A stretch of DNA of 64,000 nt from an uncultured Microscilla sp. (GTDB lineage Bacteria; Bacteroidota; Bacteroidia; Cytophagales; Microscillaceae): positions 32,667 to 96,666 of the forward strand of contig NZ_CANLRP010000008.1 of NCBI RefSeq assembly GCF_947493425.1, read 5' to 3'. Positions 51,867-59,500 of this stretch are shown piece after piece. The notes beneath the pieces were generated by a model. That model ran no database searches and was not told the origin of the DNA. It saw nothing but the letters and a program-made list of their open reading frames with translations. The position numbers and the translations under genes were made by a program. Within the stretch, counting starts at the first letter, position 1. Each line of letters starts with the position of its first letter.

Positions 51867-52451
51867 TGCAAATAAGTGTAGATAATAAGGCGTGGTTCTT
51901 TACCAGTGCTGGGTGTTCGGTATGTACTGCCCTCAAACCCAAAATAGCCCAACTGATAAGCACACATTATCCTAAGGAACATGTTCAAAATAAGTGTCGA
52001 GATTGAGGGCGTATACTCGAGGCTGGCTGAGGCACTTTTAGCCTTTGGCAGAGCTCAGCGCAGCAAAGCTGCAGCTATCGGTTTACAGTCGTAGCCATAG
52101 CTACGGCGAAAAAAGCTCGCAGTCCCGGCGGAACTGCCGGGGTAACGAAAGTCAGTAAAGAGGAGATGTTCTAAACCGGACAGCTTCAAAGTCCCGATTT
52201 CTTATCGGGGTTATTGTTGAGGGCTACGCCCGAAATCCCGTTTACGGGACGATCACGTTCCTAAACTTGAATGGCAGGAAATAAACACAACAAGTGCCCC
52301 TGAACTTGCTGCGCAATATAGTGTATTTACAGTACCTGTATTTATTTTGCTCTTAGAAGGCAAAGAATATATAAGGCTTATTCGGTCTTTTTCATTAGAT
52401 AAAGTCAGAGAAAAAACAGACCGGGTATACAGGTGGCTATTTGACGAATAA
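51866..52451 (+). pseudogene. Thioredoxin-like gene broken by a 270-bp repeat insertion
   Basis: The 5' part (51866-51985) encodes a thioredoxin-fold start with the redox pair Cys17-Ser-Val-Cys20 (WFFTSAGCSVCTALKPKIAQ). The frame then hits TGA at 52004 inside an insert. The 3' part (52257-52451) resumes with the cis-Pro strand (SVFTVPVFILLLEGKEYIR) and ends with a C-terminal helix. Removing 51987-52260 (insert plus one copy of the 4-bp GTTC duplication) joins EHV to PKLEWQEIN in frame and gives a 103-aa protein with the full fold. As it stands, at most a 46-aa fragment is made. Function was probably disulfide or thiol redox. Confidence 0.85.
51987..52256. mobile_element. 270-bp palindrome-rich insert in the thioredoxin-like gene
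   Basis: It is bounded by GTTC at 51983-51986 and 52257-52260. It has no transposase frame and no clear terminal inverted repeats. Inside it stacks several palindromes: GTAGC-CATA-GCTAC, CCCGGC-GGAACT-GCCGGG, CCCGAT-TTCTT-ATCGGG and TCCCGT-TT-ACGGGA, plus a copy of the GAGCTC/AAAGCT repeat (52041-52084). It resembles a mobile cluster of REP-like units. Confidence 0.7.
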
Positions 52452-52843
52452 ACTATTAATTAAAAGCTAGTTAGGCAAACATTTTGCGCATACGATTTTT
52501 ATCATTGGGGTTGTTTTAAACTTTGCCAAACCAGTGCCTGTTGCATCAAGAGCATATACATAATTTTGGCAAAATAGCCTCTTGGGAATGGTACCAAAAT
52601 AAATTTACATTCTTAATCTCATCTTTTGAGGCTATACTTTGTTAAAAAATAGCCGAATAGCGATGCTATTAGCCGATTTTTTGCCGCGTCTAGCAACAAA
52701 ATATTTTATTAAACTATAGAAATTTATTTTTACACCATTCCTTGTGTTATTTGGGTATGCTTTATTTTTACAGAAATTACTAAGATTTTTGATTATAAAA
52801 CAATAGCCGGTACGGCTTCATCAATCATTCGGTCATAAAATAT
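52452..52843. other. Gap containing element A copy 2
   Basis: 392 bp without a gene. Element A occupies 52584-52741. The last 100 bp is AT-rich and probably holds the promoter of the TerB-like gene. Confidence 0.5.
52584..52741. mobile_element. Inverted-repeat element A, copy 2 (158 bp, 3-bp target duplication)
   Basis: It is the inverse of copy 1 over its whole length. The ends are GGAATGG (52584) and CCATTCC (to 52741), flanked by TTG at 52581-52583 and 52742-52744. The interior AATAGCCGAATAG...GCTATTAGCCGATTTTTTGCCG hairpin is shared with copy 1. Confidence 0.88.
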
Positions 52844-53932
52844 ATGGAACATCATATCTACAAAAAGAAAGAATTAGTAAAAGGTGGTTTTTTGAAAAAT
52901 CTGCTTGGACAAAAAGTAAAAGAGAATGCCTTGATTGAGATCAATAACCTTTTGGCTGAAAAAGAACTCACCAGCATCACTGTAGACGAAGTTCAAAATA
53001 TTGCGGCCAAATACAAGGTAAACCTTGAAGGTGAGTTTAATAATGATGTATTGGTGTTTTACACCGATTATCTCAGAAGCTGCCTGGATGACAAATATTT
53101 ATCGGAGGAAGAACTGGCTGACCTAAAGCATCTTAAGTTTATTTTAGGCATTAACGACAAAGAAGTAGATATTATACATAGCCAACTTGCTGGTGAAATT
53201 TATAAAGTAGAGGTGGAGAAAGCCATTGAAGATGGTATGCTGGATGATGACGAAAAGCAATTGATGGAAAAACTACAGAATGATTTAAAACTACCTGCAG
53301 ATGTTGCCGAAAAAATATACCAAACCAGCGGACAAGAACTATTGAGTAATTTTATGAATAATGCGCTTTCTGACGAGATGTTATCGCCAGAAGAAGAAGC
53401 TGAATTGCAAAAAATTGCTCAAAACCTCAACGCTGAGGTAAAACTAGACTCTTCTACCCGTGCCAACCTTGACAAATACAAGCTGTTTTGGCAAATAGAA
53501 AATGATGAGATTCCAGAGTTGGAAGTAAATATTGGCTTGCCTCGCAAAGAGAAGTGTTACTTTCAGACTAAAGCCGACTGGTTAGAAAATGCCATCCACC
53601 CCGACATTGATCATAGTACCCGGTCGGGGCTTAGAATCAAAATTGCGAAAGGTGATTACTGGAGAAATATCCACAAACAGGAAAAGACCCTGCACAAAAA
53701 GGAGTGGAACCATATAGACAGTGGGCAGCTTTATCTGACCAATAAGAAAATCATTTTTAAAGGTGCCAAAGGTGATAAAATTATTTTACTCAATCGTATT
53801 ACCGAGTTTGAAGTATATGTCAATGGTGTATTTCTGGAAAAGGAGAAAGGCATCAACCCCTTTTTAAACTTTGGTGCCAATACCGATATATTTGCTATGC
53901 TGCTCGGCAAAGCCATCAGTCAACTCGATTGA
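52844..53932 (+). CDS. TerB-like acidic protein with C-terminal PH-like domain
   Basis: 362 aa, no membrane segment. Residues about 80-200 contain two acidic helical repeats (DDKYLSEEELADLKHLKFIL and EDGMLDDDEKQLMEKLQNDL) with DxxxxxxE spacing as in TerB/tellurite-type metal-binding folds, and a third near DEMLSPEEEAELQKIAQ. The C-terminal 90 residues (GQLYLTNKKIIFKGAKGDKIILLNRITEFEV) look like a bacterial PH or GRAM-like domain. The combined build suggests a membrane-linked stress protein, but no substrate is known. A strong terminator follows. Confidence 0.75.
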   Translation: MEHHIYKKKELVKGGFLKNLLGQKVKENALIEINNLLAEKELTSITVDEVQNIAAKYKVNLEGEFNNDVLVFYTDYLRSCLDDKYLSEEELADLKHLKFILGINDKEVDIIHSQLAGEIYKVEVEKAIEDGMLDDDEKQLMEKLQNDLKLPADVAEKIYQTSGQELLSNFMNNALSDEMLSPEEEAELQKIAQNLNAEVKLDSSTRANLDKYKLFWQIENDEIPELEVNIGLPRKEKCYFQTKADWLENAIHPDIDHSTRSGLRIKIAKGDYWRNIHKQEKTLHKKEWNHIDSGQLYLTNKKIIFKGAKGDKIILLNRITEFEVYVNGVFLEKEKGINPFLNFGANTDIFAMLLGKAISQLD

Positions 53933-54412
53933 TACATTTTTCAGAAAAAACAAGACAAGGTTGTATATTTCACGTTGAATATACAACCTTTTTTTATAGG
54001 GCTCGTAGTTTATATATTTGCACTTTACCAATAAAAAAGTATATTTTTCAAATTCACCCCTTATTTAATCTTTTATCTCTTCTTGCGCTTGTAACTTTTT
54101 CATACCTAAAACCAAGGTTTTTCCACCCCCAAACAAGCTTTTCCCCCTCCTTCTTAACAATAATAAAATGCTGTAAATCAACACATTAAGTATTTTCCCT
54201 TGCTATATTTGAGGGTAAATACTCAGATAAAAGTGTCTGACAATATTGCTCAAACAACCTGTAAGGTTTTGGCAAATCTTGAAAATATAATATTTAATTT
54301 GTCAAAAAAACTTAGTGCAAAATGTTTTTAAACAAAATCCAAAAAAATCAAGTTATTTTTTTGTACTACATTGCCGTTAATAATAACAACAAAAACCAAT
54401 TATATAAATTAT
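53933..54412. other. Gap upstream of the small 58-aa gene
   Basis: 480 bp without a gene apart from the terminator at 53957-53996. A TATATTTG box lies at 54204-54211 with no TTG at 19 bp upstream. The rest is very AT-rich. Confidence 0.45.
53957..53996 (+). terminator. Terminator of the TerB-like gene
   Basis: AAGGTTGTATATT pairs with AATATACAACCTT over 13 bp around an 8-nt loop, followed by a T-run. Confidence 0.9.
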
Positions 54413-54589
54413 ATGAATCAGGAAAATCGCAAAAAAAACTTTATTAGTCAGTTGATTAAAATGGAAAATGCCTCATTAGCAGGTAAAACCCGAAACTACA
54501 ATGAGGAAGTAGCCAAAGAAACCACCAACGAAATAAGCCAGGAATGGTATGATGTGTTGGGCGGACAACTTGACAATAACGATTTGTAA
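54413..54589 (+). CDS. Small hypothetical protein, 58 aa
   Basis: From the ATG at 54413 (MNQENRKKNFISQLIKMENA). The frame could begin at 54371, but that stretch is Asn/Thr-rich and less plausible. The peptide is charged, with a Lys-rich N-terminus and an acidic end DVLGGQLDNNDL. The LGG near the end recalls double-glycine leaders but there is no core peptide after it and no processing genes nearby. A terminator lies about 140 bp downstream at 54729-54763. The family is not recognised. Confidence 0.5.
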   Translation: MNQENRKKNFISQLIKMENASLAGKTRNYNEEVAKETTNEISQEWYDVLGGQLDNNDL

Positions 54590-54728
54590 TTTTTACAGCA
54601 TACTGCATAACTTCAGCTAATAAGTTTATCAAAAGAAACACATATTTTTTATTCCTCCTTTATTTACCCATAATTGAAGTTGCAAATTTGCTAATAAAAA
54701 AATACCCAATTATATTAGATTCAAATAG

Positions 54729-54763
54729 AAACCAGAAGCATTGATTTGCTTCTGGTTTTTTGT
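54729..54763 (+). terminator. Terminator downstream of the 58-aa gene
   Basis: AAACCAGAAGCA (54729-54740) pairs perfectly with TGCTTCTGGTTT (54747-54758) and is followed by TTTTG. Confidence 0.85.
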
Positions 54764-54866
54764 TTTTATGGGTAAGTAGCTGCAAGCCTTGGAAACCAAT
54801 ATATAAACAAGGTAAAACTCACTCATTATACACAAATCAACCCTACTTTTTATACCATCAAAGTAT

Positions 54867-55442
54867 ATGAACAATTTGGTTTTTAAACAGGCTTTACAGC
54901 AATACTTCACGCCTACCTCAAGCGAGTGGGAGCACATACAAGACAAATTATCATTTAGAAGCCTGGCAAAAGATGAATGCCTGATTGAGCAAGGGGAAGT
55001 TTGCCGTCAATTGACTTTTATCACCCAAGGGATGATTCGCTACTGTCAGTATGATTATGACAACAATGAGCACACTACTTGTTTTGCCTGGGAAAACTTC
55101 TTTTGTGCCCCTTTCTCAAGCTTCATTCATAGTACTCCCTCCTTTGAAAGCCTCATTGCGCTTGAAAATACTCATTTAATAGAAATCAACAAAGTAGATT
55201 TTTTTGCTTTGGTAGAAACGATTCCTGGTATAAACCTGGTATACCGCAAAGTACTTGAGGCGGCTTATTTATTGACCGAAAAACACAATTACATACTACA
55301 AAACTACCCGGCAGCTGAACGCTACCAAACCTTGGTGATGCAAGACCACCCCACGCTTTTGCAAAGGGTTCCCCTTAAGTATATTGCATCTTACCTGGGC
55401 ATCAACCCAGAAACCCTGAGCAGGGTAAGACGAAAAATTTAA
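54867..55442 (+). CDS. Crp/Fnr-family transcriptional regulator
   Basis: 191 aa. The N-terminal cyclic-nucleotide-binding-like beta barrel (about 25-120) contains LAKDECLIEQGEVCRQLTFI. The C-terminal part ends in a short helix-turn-helix (PLKYIASYLGINPETLSRVRRKI), a typical Crp tail in Bacteroidetes. No cysteine cluster for an Fe-S centre is seen. It lies directly upstream of the oxidoreductase gene on the same strand, with a Crp/Fnr-type palindrome TTGAC-TTTT-GTCAA in the gap, so it likely controls that gene. Confidence 0.9.
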   Translation: MNNLVFKQALQQYFTPTSSEWEHIQDKLSFRSLAKDECLIEQGEVCRQLTFITQGMIRYCQYDYDNNEHTTCFAWENFFCAPFSSFIHSTPSFESLIALENTHLIEINKVDFFALVETIPGINLVYRKVLEAAYLLTEKHNYILQNYPAAERYQTLVMQDHPTLLQRVPLKYIASYLGINPETLSRVRRKI

Positions 55443-55469
55443 GGGTTTTCTCCTCCCCTGTTTCATTTG

Positions 55470-55483
55470 TTGACTTTTGTCAA
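55470..55483 (+). promoter_or_regulatory. Crp/Fnr-type palindrome upstream of the oxidoreductase gene
   Basis: TTGAC-TTTT-GTCAA is a perfect 5-4-5 inverted repeat, the same layout as Fnr/Crp sites (TTGAT-N4-ATCAA). It lies 24 bp upstream of a TACTTTTG -7 box (55507-55514), a position suited to activation. The adjacent regulator gene is the obvious candidate binder. Confidence 0.6.
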
Positions 55484-55506
55484 GTGTGGTTTGTGAAAGT
55501 GGTCGC

Positions 55507-55514
55507 TACTTTTG
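55507..55514 (+). promoter_or_regulatory. -7 element upstream of the oxidoreductase gene
   Basis: TACTTTTG fits TAnnTTTG. No TTG lies at 19 bp, which would suit an activator-dependent promoter. Confidence 0.45.
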
Positions 55515-55554
55515 TAACCAAATATATCGCACCACCAAAAACACTTGATACCTT

Positions 55555-56499
55555 ATGAAAGGACTCACTTTAGAAAGTAAACATCTTAGACTAAGAGAAG
55601 ATTTATCTTTGCCTGTACCCAACGCCCACGAGTTGTTGGTAAAAGTAATGTATGCTACGGTAAACCCCACTGATGCTGATACGGTGGCAGGCAACCACGC
55701 CTTATTAGCAAAGCTACTGGGCGCCAAACGTCATTTAGTAAATACCGGGCTAGAGTTTTCGGGTATTGTACAGAAGTCGGGGAAACGCTTCAAACAAGGA
55801 GACCGAATTTTTGGTTATGTAGACCTACTGAAAGGTATCAAAACTCATCAGGAATATATTTGTATTGCTGAAGATTTTGTGGCTTTGATGCCTGCTCAAC
55901 TAAGTTTTGAAGAAAGCGCGGCGATGCCACTGGGTGCTTTAACCAGCCTCATAGCTTTGCAAGACTTGGGGCAAGTAAGCAAGGGTAGCAAAGTATTAAT
56001 CAACGGAGCATCGGGAGGGCTGGGAGTATATGCCATACAAATCGCCCGGTTGCTAGGGGCAAATGTTACGGCCGTAGCAGGCACCAACACCGAAGCTTTT
56101 TTAAGCAACCTTGGCGCCAACCAAGTGATCAACTACCAACAACAGCCACTTAAGAGCCTCCAACATAAGTTTGACCTGATATTAGACCTGAGTACCTTGG
56201 TCAAATACCCGCAAATAAAGCACTTGCTGCACAAACACGGCAAATTTATACCTGCCAATCCTTTTAATAATCTTCCTTATTTTATTGGCAATGCCTTTAG
56301 AAACAAAAAAGTAAAATACTTGATGGTAGAAAATGGGGACAGTGAAAAACTCGCCTTAATTAGTAGTTGGGCAGCACAAGGCAAATTACGCCCGGTAGTA
56401 GATAGTGTTTTTTCTTTGGCAGATTATGCTCAAGCCTTTCGGCGAATTGGTGAAAAAGGCAGGAGAGGACGAGTAGTGATGCAAATGAGTGAAGAGTAA
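55555..56499 (+). CDS. Medium-chain dehydrogenase (quinone oxidoreductase-like)
   Basis: 314 aa. The catalytic N-terminal GroES-like part (LVKVMYATVNPTDADTVAGN) lacks the catalytic and structural zinc ligands, so it belongs to the zinc-free quinone oxidoreductase branch. The cofactor motif is GSKVLINGASGGLGVYAIQIARLLGA (residues about 140-170), which fits NADPH. It reduces small quinones or enones in related proteins. It is probably regulated by the Crp/Fnr protein just upstream through the palindrome at 55470. Confidence 0.92.
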   Translation: MKGLTLESKHLRLREDLSLPVPNAHELLVKVMYATVNPTDADTVAGNHALLAKLLGAKRHLVNTGLEFSGIVQKSGKRFKQGDRIFGYVDLLKGIKTHQEYICIAEDFVALMPAQLSFEESAAMPLGALTSLIALQDLGQVSKGSKVLINGASGGLGVYAIQIARLLGANVTAVAGTNTEAFLSNLGANQVINYQQQPLKSLQHKFDLILDLSTLVKYPQIKHLLHKHGKFIPANPFNNLPYFIGNAFRNKKVKYLMVENGDSEKLALISSWAAQGKLRPVVDSVFSLADYAQAFRRIGEKGRRGRVVMQMSEE

Positions 56500-56502
56500 A
56501 TC

Positions 56503-56541
56503 AAAAAAAAGAGGCTTCGTTTACCAAAGCCTCCTTTTTTA
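56503..56541. terminator. Bidirectional terminator between convergent genes
   Basis: GAGGCTT (56511-56517) pairs with AAGCCTC (56527-56533), with an A8 tract on the left and a T6 tract on the right, so it can end both the oxidoreductase and the macroglobulin transcripts. Confidence 0.85.
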
Positions 56542-56563
56542 TTCAAAAATCTATATTGCTACA

Positions 56564-59500
56564 CTATCCCTCATCACTACCCCGTGCTACAATTTTAATG
56601 GTACCACTGCCATTGTACGAATACAAGGCTCCATTATACATCGCATCAGCGCTTACAGGTCCCATGGTAAAGTTTCCTTGAGACACTGCCCTTACCAAAT
56701 AATAAAAAGTTTTGGTTTTGCGCGAAGCCGTTGTAAATAAATTGATTCTATCATCACGAATATCAAAATAATCGGGGTTACTGGCTTTTTTGATCCAGCT
56801 TACCGCAGGTGATGAAGAGGTCAGACGAGGGTTTTCTATTTCAAAACCAGCCGGAAGCATATCAGTCACCGCCACGTTTTTCACATTAGAGCCATCAACA
56901 GTCGCCACGGTTACTTTTACTACTACCAAATCATTTTGCCTAAACACCTTGTCTTTAATCAAGTTACCCTCACGGTCATAAAATTGTTTACGCACTTTGA
57001 TTACATTGTCTTGGTCTTCTACTTTGCCAGTAGCACTTAGCCCCTTCATTTGCCAGAAATAGTACAAACTGCCTGAACCTGTAGCCCTTATATTCAATGC
57101 TTTGTTGGCAATGTTTTGAGTAACTGTAAGGTCTTGCCCGGCAAACGTACCTACACGGCTACCTCCGGCGGTCACCTCTGCCTGTACATTACCTTTATTG
57201 GCGGTAGCCAACTTGCCCAATGCCAATAGAGAAAAGGCGCTTTCCTGAGTATTGAGGTAACGGGCTGAACGTACTTGCTGCCCCAAACGACGCGCCAGTG
57301 AAGCAACTTGTGGGTTTTGAGGGTCGACCTCCACCAAGGCGTTCAAAGCCAGCGCTTGATCGCGTATATAAGAATAAAAGCTCCCGTCTAAGGCTTGTTC
57401 GGCTTTTTCACCACTAAAGCTTTTAGGCAACAATACTTTGTAGTTGATTTGATCGCCCAATACAAAATAAGCGCTTGCTAACAAATATTTTGAGTCTAGT
57501 GACAACAACTTGGCGTTTTCTTTATAGAAGTTCATCGTCGATACATCAGCTTTTTTGGCAAGTGCCAACACATACAAAGAATAAATAGCTTCGCGTTTGG
57601 CTATAGTTTTGAGCTTGCGGGCACCTGTGTTGTCAGTATAATAGTAGCGTACCCGGTTGCGACTATAGTAGGCATCAGTACTAGTTTTAGATTTACGCGC
57701 CAGGTAAGTATACATCCTATTGAGCATACTGGTATTTACATTGTAGCCCAGCTTTTTAGCTTCCAGCAAAAAATGAGTGGCGTAAGCAGTTCCCCACCAG
57801 CTTGCGTAATTGCCTCCTGGCCAATAACTCAAAGCACCATTGTACATTTGCATAGATTGTAACCTCAAGATCCCTTCTTGTATGTTCTCTTTGATCTGTT
57901 TGCTATAGGTAGCATCAAACCCTCTGGTTTTGGGCATCAATACCTTCATGAGGTTTTGGGCATACAGCTGAGGAAAAACCGAAGAGGTGGTTTGCTCTAC
58001 ACAACCATGCGGATACTGAATAAGGTAATCCAAACTTTTGGCAAACTGTATCAAAGGCGATTTACTCAATACCAATTTGGCTTGAGCAGTAGAAGGTAAC
58101 AACCCTTTTTTCAAGCTCAACGACTGATTGGTGCCTGCGGTTACCACCCCACTGCCACTGCTCTTGATCAATCCGCTTGAGGCTCGAATGTTTATCGATT
58201 GTTTTTCGCTAAACATACGCCCCATGGCATTGACAACCACTTCTACTTTGGCGCTATCTATTACCTTGGCCGCCTGTACTTCAAACATGATTTGCTTTTC
58301 ACTATTGGCAGCCAGTGTTACATTGGCACTGTTTCGCCCAATTACCTTAAGGTTAGGAGTAGTACGCAATTGTACCGAAGCAGGCGAAGCTTTGTCTGTA
58401 GTATTGGTAAGCGTTACAGGCATTTTGAGCTGATCGCCAGGGCTCAGAAAACGGGGCAATGCTGTAGATATTACTACAGGATCGGCTACAATCATATTTT
58501 TTTGGGCTGCTCCAAAAGCACTGCCTTTATAAGCCACTGCCATTAAACGCAAACTACCTGAAAACTGGGGAATGTTAATGGTATAAGTAGCCTCTCCTTG
58601 TGCATTGGTTTTGAGAATACCACTCCAGAAACTCACCAACTTAATGCGTTTGTTTACCATCGGGTTGGTGCGTTCATCGGCCAGCGACCCACCACCACCT
58701 GAGCTACTGCGACGAATGAAGAGTTCGGGAAATAACTGGGGGTATAAATCATACGCGTTGACTTCAAGGGCTCTTTTTTGGAAGAAATAATTGAGTGGAT
58801 TGGGCGAACGGTAACGCTTCATCTGTAAAATACCTTCATCTACCACTGCCAGGGTTACCTGAACATCGGCTTCGGCACGGTTGGTTTTTACTTTGATCGT
58901 TTGTTTTTGTTTCGATTCGGTTTTTTCTACGGCATCTATGCTTACCTGTAGGCGGTTTTCGGGGCGTGTCACCTTCAAAGGAGCAAACCCATGGGCTACC
59001 GTCAATGGAATGGCACCATCGCTCAATGGCTTGATCAAGGTAGCCGTAATGTATACATTGGGCTGATAAGCTTCTGTCACGGGAATAGTGACTGAGGCAG
59101 ATTTTTTATCAGTATCTACATAAAAGTGCTTGTATACTTGATTACGCTCTACGGTTACCAGCATACGCCCTTTAAACGGAGTAGTAAACAATACTTTAGC
59201 CTGGTCGCCCACATTGTATTCTTTTTTATCCAGGGTAATGCCGATCTTGCCATCTTTGTCTACCTCAAACGACGCATTGTCGGTAGTACCGTACTGGTAA
59301 GCATAAAACGACTGTGATACATAAAAATCACTCTTTGGTAACTTTACCCGTACCTCATACTCTCCTGAATAGTTGGGGGTAAAGTTAAAAGGAGCCGCTA
59401 CTCCTCCATTGAAAGAAACCGTGTTTTCTTGTAATATCTTAGGCTTACGACGTGAAACATAACGCGTTCCGCTGTAGGTTTTCTCAAGCACTGTTTGCCA

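Noticed and set aside
51987..52256. The insert as a group II intron or CRISPR fragment
   Set aside because: It has no reverse transcriptase, no regularly spaced repeats and no intron end signatures; it is a stack of small palindromes.
54413..54589. Double-glycine (LGG) peptide as a bacteriocin or RiPP precursor
   Set aside because: Only eight residues follow the LGG, and there is no modification, protease or export gene nearby.
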